Positions 43,324-51,266 of a stretch of DNA of 64,000 nt are shown here, piece after piece. The notes below the pieces were generated by a model that saw only the letters and a program-made list of their open reading frames with translations, was not told where the DNA came from and made no database searches. The position numbers and the translations under genes were made by a program. Positions within the stretch are counted from its first letter, which is position 1, and each line of letters opens with the position of its first letter. The stretch is taken from NCBI GenBank assembly GCA_963769765.1, contig CAVYNA010000002.1:1-64000 (forward strand), given 5' to 3'. Source of the stretch: Bog-756 sp963769765. Lineage in GTDB: Bacteria; Actinomycetota; Acidimicrobiia; Acidimicrobiales; RAAP-2.

Positions 43324-44162
43324 AGATCGCCAACTGCCACGGCCGTGCCGTCCTCGTCCTGGGTGAGGAGATCGCCGACGTCGCCGAAGCTTCGGGCGGC
43401 CGCTTCGGCCCCGACCCCATGAGCCTCTACGACACCTGGTCGACGTTCGTCGAGTTCGCTCGCGGCGTCACCATCGGCACGGCTCCACTGGTCGAGGCCG
43501 ACCTGCGGTGCCCGGTTCCGGCACCGCGTCAGGTCTTCGCCATCGGATTGAACTACCGCAGCCATGCCGAGGAGTCTGGTATGGCCATCCCCGAGGTCCC
43601 CGCCACCTTCACCAAGTTCCCGGCGTCGCTCGCCGGACCCTTCGACGATGTCGAGATCGTCGGGGAGAGCATCGATTGGGAGGTCGAGCTCGTTGCCGTC
43701 ATCGGCTCCCGTGCCGACGGCGTCGTCGAAGCAGAGGCGTGGGAACATGTCGCCGGGCTCACCGTCGGCCAGGACATCAGCGACCGGCACCTCCAATTCG
43801 CGGCGGCCGGCCAGTTCTCGCTGGGCAAGTCCCGTCGTGGCTTCGGACCCATGGGGCCGTGGGTCGTGACTCTCGACGAGGTGTCGAACCCTGACGACCT
43901 CGCCCTCGGCTGCTCGGTCGACGGCGACAAGGTACAAGACGCCCGCACGAGCGAACTCATCTTCAGCGTGCCCCACCTCATCGCGGAACTGTCCGCGGTG
44001 CTGCCGCTGCTGCCCGGGGACGTGATCTTCACCGGCACGCCCGCGGGCGTCGGCATCGGCCGGCAACCACCGAAGTTCCTCGCGCCGGGTCAGGTCCTCG
44101 AGTCCTCGATCGAAGGCATCGGCACCATCCGGAATCGCTGCGTCGCTGGACGAGGGCGATGA
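43320..44162 (+). CDS. Fumarylacetoacetate hydrolase (FAH)-family enzyme
   Basis: 280 aa. The C-terminal FAH domain starts at VFAIGLNYRSHAEESG. Metal ligands appear in DWEVELVAVIG (Glu pair) and VAGLTVGQDISDR (Asp). DVIFTGTPAGVGIG is the family end block. FAH proteins hydrolyse, decarboxylate or hydrate 2-hydroxy-dienoic acids and acylpyruvates, the products of meta cleavage. The usual alpha/beta C-C hydrolase of Bph/Hsa pathways is missing in this operon, so this protein may take part in that step or act after it. Confidence 0.88.
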   Translation: MKIANCHGRAVLVLGEEIADVAEASGGRFGPDPMSLYDTWSTFVEFARGVTIGTAPLVEADLRCPVPAPRQVFAIGLNYRSHAEESGMAIPEVPATFTKFPASLAGPFDDVEIVGESIDWEVELVAVIGSRADGVVEAEAWEHVAGLTVGQDISDRHLQFAAAGQFSLGKSRRGFGPMGPWVVTLDEVSNPDDLALGCSVDGDKVQDARTSELIFSVPHLIAELSAVLPLLPGDVIFTGTPAGVGIGRQPPKFLAPGQVLESSIEGIGTIRNRCVAGRGR

Positions 44163-44593
44163 CCGCCGTCGGGATCCTCGATCCGGCGGTGCGGAGCTTC
44201 CTCGAGTCGGTTCCCATCGGCGTCTTGGCCACTGTGCGGCGCGACGGGAAGTCCCGCCAGTCGACGGTGTACTTCTGCCTCGACGGTTCCGCGGTGTGGA
44301 TGTCCACAGAGGCGGACCGGGCCAAGTCCGGCGACGTGGACCGCACCGGTTGGGCGTCGCTGTGCGTCGTCGGTCCCGGCGCGCCCTATTCGAGCGTGAC
44401 CGTCGAAGGCCCCGCCAAGATCCAGACGACCGACCTGGCGACCATGACGGCAAGGGTCTGGGCGCCCCTCTTCGGCGGCGAGATCCCCGAGTTGACGGAG
44501 GCGGACCTCCGGGCTTCGGGCAGAGTGCTGCTCCGTGTCGACATCGAGCGGGTCTACGGCGCCTCCTACCTCCCCGATCCGGAAGCACCGTGA
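44159..44593 (+). CDS. Pyridoxamine 5'-phosphate oxidase-fold (PPOX class, F420/FMN) protein
   Basis: 144 aa. The split-barrel start VRSFLESVPIGVLATVRRDGKSRQSTVYFCLDG, AVWMSTEADRAKSGDVDRTGWASLCVV (shown in parts) and a closing LLRVDIERVYG strand match PPOX proteins that use F420 or FMN. It could reduce a double bond of a ring-cleavage product or recycle flavin for the hydroxylases; this is inference. It overlaps both neighbours. Confidence 0.8.
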   Translation: MTAVGILDPAVRSFLESVPIGVLATVRRDGKSRQSTVYFCLDGSAVWMSTEADRAKSGDVDRTGWASLCVVGPGAPYSSVTVEGPAKIQTTDLATMTARVWAPLFGGEIPELTEADLRASGRVLLRVDIERVYGASYLPDPEAP

Positions 44594-46371
44594 TGCGCGA
44601 TCTCGACGTACCCGTGCTGATCGTGGGGGGTGGCGGAGCGGGCCTGACGGCCTCGGCGCTGTCGTCGCAGCTGGGCGTGGAGACGTTGCTGGTGAGCGCC
44701 ACCCCGACCACGTCGGTCCTCCCGAAGGCCCATGTGCTGAACCAGCGCACCATGGAGATCCTCACCGACACCGGCGCAGCCGCCGAGATCTACCGGCGAG
44801 GCACGCCACCGGAGCAGATGGTGGCCACGGCGTTCTACGCGGGCTTCGCCGGACACCCCGATGCAGGGCGTCGACTGGCCCGGCTCGAGTGTTGGGGTGC
44901 CGGAGGCACCGACCCGGACTGGACCGGGGCCAGCCCGTGTCTCACCACCAATCTCCCCCAGATCCGCCTGGAGCCGATCCTGCGCGAGCGGGCCGAGGCA
45001 CTGGCGCCGGGCCGGGTCCGGTTCCACCACGAGGTGATGTCCGTCGAACAGGACGACGGAGGCGTCACGTCGGTGGTCAGCGACCGCGATGCCGATGAGG
45101 AGTACTCGGTTCGCTCGCGCTACCTGCTCGCCTGCGACGCGGGCCGGACGGTCGGCCCGGCTCTGGGCGTCGAGATGCTCGGTGCGCGCGATCTCGCCCG
45201 GGAGATCTCGATCCACATGACCGCCGACCTGTCGGCCTGGGCTGCGGATCCCGACGTGTTGATCCGCTGGATCTGGGTGCCCCACCTGGGCGCGTTGGCC
45301 GTCCTCGTCCCCATGGGCCCCGACCACTGGGGTCCGCAGTCCGAGGAATGGGTGTTCCACCTCAACTACCCGCATGACGATCCCCGGGCACTCGACGACG
45401 GGAAGGTCCAGGCCGACATGCGTGCCGCGTTGGGCATCGGCGACCACCCGATCGAGATCCACAAGATCACCCGCTGGTCACTCGAAGGGATCGTGGCCTC
45501 GAAGCTCAGGATCGGGCGGGTGTTCATGGTCGGCGACGCCGCCCACCGTCACCCCCCGACCGGAGGTCTGGGTCTGACCAGCGCCATCCAGGACGCCCAC
45601 AATCTGGCATGGAAGATCGCCGCCGTCCTCGACGGCACCGCCGGCGATCACCTGCTCGACACCTACGATCCCGAGCGCCGTTCGTCGGTGCAGCGCAATG
45701 TCGACCGGTCGGTCGAAAACGCTCTGAACCACTTCGCGGTCGGTGACGCGCTCGGGCTCCTCGAACCCGACCTCGACGCCGAAGCGGCCTGGGCCCGCGT
45801 CCGCCGCGTGTGGAGCGACGACCCGGCCGACGTGGAGCACCGGCGCCTGATCGACCGGATGCTTGCGAGTCAGTCGATGGAATTCCACGAGCACAACGTC
45901 GAGCACGGCTACACCTACAGCTCGGGTGCCGTCGTCGACGACGGGACGCCCGAACCGACGTCGGTGGATCCGATCCGGGTCTACGAGCCTTCCACACGCC
46001 CGGGAAGCCCATTGCCCCACGCCTGGCTCGACGCCTGCGGCGGCGATCGGGTGTCCACGCTGCACCTCGTTCGTCCCGGGCGGTTCCTTCTGATCGCCGG
46101 TGAGGACGGACTGGACTGGTGCGAGGCAGCGATGGCCATTTCTGTGAAGGCAGACGTCCCGGTCGACGCCGTCCGGGTCGGCCATCTCGACGGCGACTAC
46201 CGCGACCCTCGTTGCCGGTGGCTTCGCCTGCGACAGATCGGTCCCGGCGGAGCGCTGCTGGTGCGACCCGACCGTTTCGTGGCTTGGCGCAGTTCGCGAG
46301 CGGCTTCCGATCCCGTCGCCGAGCTCTCCGCTGCGTTCGGCGCAGTTCTCGGCCGGAGCGTGCTGTCGTGA
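44593..46371 (+). CDS. Second FAD-dependent aromatic hydroxylase (TfdB/phenol 2-monooxygenase-like)
   Basis: 592 aa. GGGGAGLTASALSSQLG is the ADP-binding loop, LACDAGRTVG stands for the DG motif and FMVGDAAHRHPPTGGLGLTSAIQDAHNLAWK is the GD motif (quoted in halves). A thioredoxin-like C-terminal domain (about 500-592) with RPGRFLLIAG matches TfdB/phenol hydroxylase-like enzymes, which are longer than MhpA. A second hydroxylase in one operon suggests either two ring hydroxylations or two substrates. The ATG shares bases with the upstream TGA; a GTG one codon earlier is possible. Confidence 0.88.
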   Translation: MRDLDVPVLIVGGGGAGLTASALSSQLGVETLLVSATPTTSVLPKAHVLNQRTMEILTDTGAAAEIYRRGTPPEQMVATAFYAGFAGHPDAGRRLARLECWGAGGTDPDWTGASPCLTTNLPQIRLEPILRERAEALAPGRVRFHHEVMSVEQDDGGVTSVVSDRDADEEYSVRSRYLLACDAGRTVGPALGVEMLGARDLAREISIHMTADLSAWAADPDVLIRWIWVPHLGALAVLVPMGPDHWGPQSEEWVFHLNYPHDDPRALDDGKVQADMRAALGIGDHPIEIHKITRWSLEGIVASKLRIGRVFMVGDAAHRHPPTGGLGLTSAIQDAHNLAWKIAAVLDGTAGDHLLDTYDPERRSSVQRNVDRSVENALNHFAVGDALGLLEPDLDAEAAWARVRRVWSDDPADVEHRRLIDRMLASQSMEFHEHNVEHGYTYSSGAVVDDGTPEPTSVDPIRVYEPSTRPGSPLPHAWLDACGGDRVSTLHLVRPGRFLLIAGEDGLDWCEAAMAISVKADVPVDAVRVGHLDGDYRDPRCRWLRLRQIGPGGALLVRPDRFVAWRSSRAASDPVAELSAAFGAVLGRSVLS

Positions 46372-46389
46372 TCGGACGGGACGACGTGC

Positions 46390-47145
46390 GTGACGACTGG
46401 ACGGTTCGACATGCTTGACCTGCACGACCGCGTGGCGCTCGTCACCGGCTCGTCGAGCGGGATCGGGGCGGCGATCGCCCGCACCTTCGCCCTGCGCGGC
46501 GCCAGCGTCGTCGTCAACTCGACCACGTCGGTTGTCGCCGGCAAGCGACTGGCCGCCGAGCTCCCCGGCGCGATCTACGCACAGGCCGACGTCGGCGACC
46601 CGGAACAGGCGGACGGGCTCGTCGCGACGACCGTTGAACGGTACGGCCGCATGGACATCGTCGTGAACAACGCCGGCACCACCGAGGTGATCCCGCACCA
46701 CGATCTCGACGCCACCACGAACGAGATCTGGGAACGGATCCTGCGGGTCAACGTGCTCGGCACGTGGAACGTGATCCGGGCGGCTGCGCCACACCTACGG
46801 GCCACCGGTGACGGCGTCATCCTCAACATCACGTCCCTTGCCGGCGTGCGTCCGACCGGCTCATCGGTTCCCTACGCCGTGTCGAAGGCGGCGCTGAACC
46901 ACTTGACCATCCTGCTCGCCGGTGCGCTCGGACCGGAGATCCGTGTGAACGCTGTCGCACCCGGGCTCATCGACACGCCGTGGACCGCAGACTGGGACGA
47001 GATCCGCGACGCAGTTCGCCGGGTGGTTCCCCTGCGACGGTCGGGTACGCCCGAGGACGTCGCCGACGCCTGCGTCGGGCTCGTCGGCTCCCGCTACTCC
47101 ACGGGTCAGGTCCTCGTCGTCGACGGCGGGATGGCTCTGCGCTGA
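46390..47145 (+). CDS. Short-chain dehydrogenase closing the ring-cleavage operon
   Basis: 251 aa SDR: TGSSSGIG, NNAGTT, Ser in LNITSLAG, YAVSKAA, with a C-terminal STGQVLVVDGG. It lies 18 nt after the second hydroxylase. An NAD-linked SDR here could convert a dihydrodiol or alcohol to the next intermediate. The start is uncertain: a GTG with GGGA upstream is used, and an ATG seven codons later is the alternative. Confidence 0.86.
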   Translation: MTTGRFDMLDLHDRVALVTGSSSGIGAAIARTFALRGASVVVNSTTSVVAGKRLAAELPGAIYAQADVGDPEQADGLVATTVERYGRMDIVVNNAGTTEVIPHHDLDATTNEIWERILRVNVLGTWNVIRAAAPHLRATGDGVILNITSLAGVRPTGSSVPYAVSKAALNHLTILLAGALGPEIRVNAVAPGLIDTPWTADWDEIRDAVRRVVPLRRSGTPEDVADACVGLVGSRYSTGQVLVVDGGMALR

Positions 47146-47491
47146 GGTGCCCCGAACCGGAGGCCGGGCCGACCTCTCCGGCGGCCAACCGAGCGGATCG
47201 GCACCGGCCCTCTGTCGCGTGCCGCGACGGAGGCGACCGCGCCACCGGCTGACGGGGGATGGCCCGCAGCGACGTTCGCCAGTCATGACGCCAACGCTCC
47301 GCCCGAGTCGACCGGGAGTGTGGTTCGTCGGGTGCTGCAGTTGCGACGAGCGTGCGCGCCGGCGGGAGCGGGGGCTCGGCCTCCCACGACGCGATCACTT
47401 CGGCAAAGGCAAGCTCGAACAGGTCCGGATCGGCCAGCACCACGGCAAGGAACTCGTCCCGTGAGACCGGATCGCTCCTCGTCACGGTCAT
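46967..47491 (-). CDS. Small protein gene downstream of hsp20 (3' end uncertain)
   Basis: The open frame gives 174 aa. Only the first about 40 residues look like a real protein: MTVTRSDPVSRDEFLAVVLA followed by DPDLFELAFAEVIASWE. This matches my recollection of short proteins that often follow hsp20 in actinobacteria. It starts 6 nt after the hsp20 stop. The remainder is Arg/Pro-rich and runs 179 nt into the oppositely oriented SDR gene, so the true C-terminus may be lost by a frameshift or be non-functional. Confidence 0.4.
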   Translation of the reverse strand: MTVTRSDPVSRDEFLAVVLADPDLFELAFAEVIASWEAEPPLPPARTLVATAAPDEPHSRSTRAERWRHDWRTSLRAIPRQPVARSPPSRHATEGRCRSARLAAGEVGPASGSGHLSAEPSRRRRRGPDPWSSGSRRARRRRRRRPRAYPTVAGEPPGELRRGSRPSLRSTACR

Positions 47492-47497
47492 CTTCGG

Positions 47498-47974
47498 TCA
47501 CACGGTGGCGGGCTGGCGCTCCTCGGCCGTTGCCGAGATCACCTGGCGGTCCTCCGATGCTGCCACGGCGGGCTGCTCATCGGTCGAGACGGTGATCTTG
47601 CGGGGCTTGGCCCTCTCCGCCACCGGGATGGTGAGTCGGAGCACGCCGCCGTTGTAGGCGGCGGTGATCCCGCCGGTGTCGAGCGCATCACCGAGCATGA
47701 TCTGCCGGCTGAACACTCCCCTCGGACGCTCCGAGGCCACCAACTCCACATCGGGTCCGGTCGACGGCTGGCGTTCGGCCCGGACGGTGAGCACGTTTCG
47801 CTCCACGTCGAGATCGATGCTGCCGGGGTCGATTCCCGGCAGGTCGAACTCGACGACGAACTCGTTGCCATCGCGCCACGCGTCCATCGGCATCGCCGCC
47901 GGGCGGGCCGCGGTGCCAAGGACCTGTTCGGCCAACCGGTCGAACTGACGGAACGGATCAGAACGAACAAGCAT
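47498..47974 (-). CDS. Hsp20/alpha-crystallin small heat-shock protein
   Basis: 158 aa. The alpha-crystallin domain (about 35-135) runs from MDAWRDGNEFVVEFDLPGIDPGSIDLDVERNVLTVRAER to the closing GVLRLTIPVAERAKPRKI (given in part). It holds unfolding proteins in an ATP-independent way. It is divergent from a MerR/HspR-like gene across a perfect dyad at 48023, which points to heat-stress repression. The ATG follows GGAGG. Confidence 0.92.
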   Translation of the reverse strand: MLVRSDPFRQFDRLAEQVLGTAARPAAMPMDAWRDGNEFVVEFDLPGIDPGSIDLDVERNVLTVRAERQPSTGPDVELVASERPRGVFSRQIMLGDALDTGGITAAYNGGVLRLTIPVAERAKPRKITVSTDEQPAVAASEDRQVISATAEERQPATV

Positions 47975-48022
47975 GACTTGCCTCCTCACTTCAGCGCGGA
48001 GCGTCCTTTCCCGCTCCAGTAT

Positions 48023-48040
48023 CTATGGCTACTGCCATAG
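48023..48040. promoter_or_regulatory. Perfect dyad in the hsp20-hspR intergenic region
   Basis: CTATGGC-TACT-GCCATAG is a perfect 7-bp inverted repeat with a 4-nt centre, between the starts of hsp20 (47974) and the MerR gene (48097). It differs from the HAIR sequence known for HspR (CTTGAGT-N7-ACTCAAG) but has the same role by position. AT-rich -10-like strings flank it on both strands. Confidence 0.6.
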
Positions 48041-48096
48041 ATTTGTTATATCCTAGGAGCCATGTCCGATGCAACCACCTTTGCGGGATTCTTCCG

Positions 48097-48438
48097 ATGA
48101 GCCCGCTCGGCGCTCCCCTCGACCGTCCCGATCCGAGCAGAGGCCTGTACGGAATCTCCGTGGCGGCCGAGCTGGTCGGCAGTGCCCCGCAGAACCTCCG
48201 ACTCTACGAAGCCCGCGGTCTGATCAACCCGGCCCGCAGTGAAGGTGGTACCCGCCGCTACAGCGACGACGACCTCGTCCGACTCCTGAAGATCGGCCAG
48301 CTCCTCGACGACGGCCTCAACCTCGCCGGCATCGCGGCCGTCTTGGCGCTGCAATCCGCCAACCAAGCCCTGCGGGCCGAACTCGACCACGCCCTCGAGC
48401 AACGTTCCGAAGAAACCCTCACCGGGCGCGGCTCGTGA
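48097..48438 (+). CDS. MerR-family regulator, HspR-like
   Basis: 113 aa. The MerR helix-turn-helix with GLYGISVAAELVGSAPQNLRLYEARGLINPARSEGGTRRYSDDDL (given across helix and wing) is the HspR type, where the second element is VGxxPQNLRxYE. The C-terminal helix (ALEQRSEET) dimerises. HspR represses chaperone genes. The divergent hsp20 and the dyad between them make it the local repressor. Confidence 0.86.
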   Translation: MSPLGAPLDRPDPSRGLYGISVAAELVGSAPQNLRLYEARGLINPARSEGGTRRYSDDDLVRLLKIGQLLDDGLNLAGIAAVLALQSANQALRAELDHALEQRSEETLTGRGS

Positions 48439-48534
48439 GATCGGTGGAATGAGATCGACCTTGCCGCAGCCCAGCGGGCAGGTTGTCGTGTTGTGGCGGG
48501 CCTCAACACGACAGCGAGCGAAGTGCCCCGCTCC

Positions 48535-49446
48535 TCAGCTGTTCCAATACAAGAGGTTGAACGCCTGATGGGCGGTCATGGGCGCATTGTCCGCATTCTC
48601 CACGACCATGTTCGCACCGCCGTACAGGACGTTGGTCTGGCTCTTGTCGACCTTGCCGCCGACCCCGTTCGGATTCCAATTGGGCGTGTCCAGCACGAAC
48701 GCGTTCGAATCACCGTTGGTCACTGGATTGTTGAACATGACGGCGTTGCCGAAGTCGAGTGACTTCTTGGAGATCAGGGTCTTAGCCTTCCCTCCAGCAC
48801 TCGAGGTTGCGCCGACCAAGACGTTGTACGACACGCCATTGGGCATCGCGTCGCCGCTCTCATTGAACACGGCCCACTGCGATCCGTTGTACCAGACCCC
48901 CGGCACTTCGTTGTGATACACGACGCCGCCACCGCCCGGATTCCCGTTCTGGGTCACCTGCAGGATTGCCGTCGGTTGCCCGTTGGTGGCACTGCTGTTG
49001 ATCGCGGTCGAATCGCCGCTCGTGTTCGACGAACCGCTGGTGACCGTGAATGCAGTGCTGCTGGCGCTCGGTACGACCAGCACGTTGAACGACACACCGG
49101 CCTGGACGGAGACTCCGCTCTGCTCGTAGAAGATGGCCCACTGGGACGCAGACGCATCGTAGAACACCCCTACCGGCAAAGTCTCGGAGACGCATCCACA
49201 CACGCCGTTCGGTTTTGCGTTGGGAGTGACGAACAGGATGGCGTCCGGTTGGCCATTGGTCGCACCGTTGTTGATCAGCGTGAAATTGCCACTCGCTGGT
49301 GAGGTCCAGATGAAGTGCGACGGCTGCGTGTCAGCTCCGGCCGCGGCGGGCAGTGCGATGGCAGCTGCGCTGCACCCCAGTGCGACGACCACCGAACATG
49401 TCGCCAGGCGGATCCCGCGCGAGAGAGCATTTGTGACGGGCCCCAT
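48535..49446 (-). CDS. Secreted protein with three tandem repeats of about 85 residues
   Basis: 303 aa with a signal peptide (about 1-38, cut near AGA/DTQ). Three copies of one unit follow (about 43-123, 124-212, 213-303). Each holds a (A/V)TNGxxxAI/AFxxTxNxNPxG start, a VWY/VFY-like strand, Q/MWA/VVxNxxxxxM/V and an FNLL/YNVLV end strand. Asn, Gly, Ser and Thr are abundant, so a beta-rich cell-surface or extracellular module is likely. One CGC pair lies in repeat 1. I do not recognise a known function. Codon use looks less GC-rich than its neighbours. Confidence 0.75.
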   Translation of the reverse strand: MGPVTNALSRGIRLATCSVVVALGCSAAAIALPAAAGADTQPSHFIWTSPASGNFTLINNGATNGQPDAILFVTPNAKPNGVCGCVSETLPVGVFYDASASQWAIFYEQSGVSVQAGVSFNVLVVPSASSTAFTVTSGSSNTSGDSTAINSSATNGQPTAILQVTQNGNPGGGGVVYHNEVPGVWYNGSQWAVFNESGDAMPNGVSYNVLVGATSSAGGKAKTLISKKSLDFGNAVMFNNPVTNGDSNAFVLDTPNWNPNGVGGKVDKSQTNVLYGGANMVVENADNAPMTAHQAFNLLYWNS

Positions 49447-49737
49447 GATGTCGATTCTCCCTCTCGTTGGATCAACAGTGCTTTCGGTTCGCGTACCGGC
49501 GGAACTGCGCGCGAACGTCATGGAGTGACATTGCGGCGGCACGCCCCTTCAGCACAATGGGCCAGATCGAGGGACAAGTCAATCGCCACCTCTTCGCCCG
49601 AGATGATGCCAGCTGCGGAAAGAGCATTTGCCACATGCGAAGCGGCATTTCACATCACTTCGGTTGGGCTGTCGTCGTCACAGCCTCCGCGCTGATACGC
49701 CCGAAGAAGTGGGGCACCGAGTTGGATTCGTTGAGGC

Positions 49738-50643
49738 TCAGAGGTGAACGCCCTCATAGGTAGAGATGTCCGCGCCGGAATCGTATGCAGAATGCCACTC
49801 GGTTACCCAGGTGGGGAGTGGTTCGTCCTCCGGGTTATGACCTGGTGTTTGAGCCTTGGTCTCGCGCCAGAGCATGGTCCGCAGGTCGCGGCCTGGGACA
49901 TGGCTCAGCATCGACGGATGAATTGACGGTCGGCCGAGGGGGAAACGATCGCGAAGTTCGGAGAGGTACAGTCCGCTGGGTCCGACTGCCTTCGTCGAGA
50001 CATGGCGATCTTCGAGCGGAACATGCTCCTCGAACCCAGCGAGCACCAGCTTGTAGATGTCGGCGACGTGATCGAAGACCTTGTACGCGTTGCGAATGCG
50101 ATACCAGTGGTCCGGGGTGACATGGTGGTGGATGAGAAGCGCCGAGCTGCGGTGTTCGATTTCCTCGACGAAGTGCCACAGCAACAAGGTGCCTACCCGT
50201 TCGTCACTACCCGCGAAGAGCTCGTGCCGGTTGTCGAGGATCATCTTGAATAGCGGCGTGAACGTCGCTTCGAGATTGGCGACGTAGGCCAGGTGGAACT
50301 CAACATCCTCATCACGGAGCAACTCGTCGTAGGCGGCGTTCGTGGCCGCGTAGGTCTCATCGAGGCCGGGATACTGGAGGATCATCGCCTTGGCGTGAGC
50401 ACGGTGGGCCCGGGCGTGTTGGGCCTCTTGGCGAACGAACGCGTCAGCCTCCTCGGCGATGGCGGGATCGGTGATGCGGGGCAGGGCCTGGCGGGTGGCC
50501 GACACGATGTACCGCTCGAATGCAATTGCCAGGAATGTGAACGTATTTCCGAACAACCCGAAGGACGGATTCGACGGTTGCCACTGGAACGGGACCGACT
50601 CGTCGATCCCGAAGTGAGGGCTTCGGACGGTCAGATTCGTCAT
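49738..50643 (-). CDS. Ferritin-like metal-dependent hydrolase family protein (PF10118-like)
   Basis: 301 aa, all alpha. FVRQEAQHARAHRAHAKAMI and HFVEEIEHRSSALLIHHHVT carry the ExxxH-type repeats (E-A-Q-H, E-E-I-E-H) that bind a di-metal centre in this family, followed by a C-terminal PSIHPSMLSHVPGRDLR region. The family is labelled metal-dependent hydrolase, but a di-iron oxidase role is equally possible. It is divergent from a TetR gene 41 bp away across an operator-like dyad, so it is probably the regulator's target. Confidence 0.82.
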   Translation of the reverse strand: MTNLTVRSPHFGIDESVPFQWQPSNPSFGLFGNTFTFLAIAFERYIVSATRQALPRITDPAIAEEADAFVRQEAQHARAHRAHAKAMILQYPGLDETYAATNAAYDELLRDEDVEFHLAYVANLEATFTPLFKMILDNRHELFAGSDERVGTLLLWHFVEEIEHRSSALLIHHHVTPDHWYRIRNAYKVFDHVADIYKLVLAGFEEHVPLEDRHVSTKAVGPSGLYLSELRDRFPLGRPSIHPSMLSHVPGRDLRTMLWRETKAQTPGHNPEDEPLPTWVTEWHSAYDSGADISTYEGVHL

Positions 50644-50656
50644 ACCCCGCGAGGAT

Positions 50657-50678
50657 TACACATTTGTGCCAAAGTGTA
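50657..50678. promoter_or_regulatory. Operator-like imperfect palindrome between metal-hydrolase and tetR genes
   Basis: TACAC (50657-50661) and GTGTA (50674-50678) are the outer arms; inside them TTTG (50663-50666) faces CAAA (50670-50673). The 22-bp imperfect dyad fills the 41-bp gap between the two divergent start codons, where a TetR dimer would block both. Confidence 0.55.
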
Positions 50679-50684
50679 CAGATC

Positions 50685-51266
50685 ATGGAGGACGTCGAGG
50701 CGCCTGCGATGCGCAAACGCCTGTTAGAGGCAACCTTTGAGGTGCTGAGTCGGGCTGGGCCGCGCAAGCTCTCGATGTCGGCAGTTGCGGCCGCTGCCGG
50801 AGTGTCCAGGGTGACCCTCTACCGGTGGTTCCCGTCGAAAGAGGCCTTGCTAGAGGCGTTCGGCGTCGACGAACAACAAAAGTACGACGCCGGGTTGGCC
50901 GAAGCGGTCGCCGGGCTCGGTGACGAGGCACGCCTCAAGGCCGTCCTGCGATTCATCGTGGAGTTCCAGCACGCCTATTCGCTGCGACGCATCGTTGATG
51001 TCGAACCCGAGCATGTTGTCCACCAGATGACCCGGGTCATGCCCATCATGCGCGACCGGCTCCTCCCCCACTTCCCGGGACCTGATGGCCGTGTCGTGGC
51101 GACGGTGGTAGCGAGGATCGCTCTGAGCCATGCGCTCATCCCCGACGACGATCCCGAGTTGTTCTATGCCGAGCTTTGCCACGCCGCAGGTCTCACGTCC
51201 GATCAAACGAACACCGGTCGTCGGCACCGACCGGTCCGACCAAGCTCATCGGAGATGGTTCCATGA
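50685..51266 (+). CDS. TetR-family regulator
   Basis: 193 aa. The helix-turn-helix is MRKRLLEATFEVLSRAGPRKLSMSAVAAAAGVSRVTLYRWFPSK (three helices). The C-terminal domain is of the general TetR_C type with a polar tail. It probably controls the divergent ferritin-like gene and its own operon, which includes the DUF4345-like membrane protein whose start overlaps this stop. An earlier TTG lies inside the operator and is unlikely. Confidence 0.87.
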   Translation: MEDVEAPAMRKRLLEATFEVLSRAGPRKLSMSAVAAAAGVSRVTLYRWFPSKEALLEAFGVDEQQKYDAGLAEAVAGLGDEARLKAVLRFIVEFQHAYSLRRIVDVEPEHVVHQMTRVMPIMRDRLLPHFPGPDGRVVATVVARIALSHALIPDDDPELFYAELCHAAGLTSDQTNTGRRHRPVRPSSSEMVP

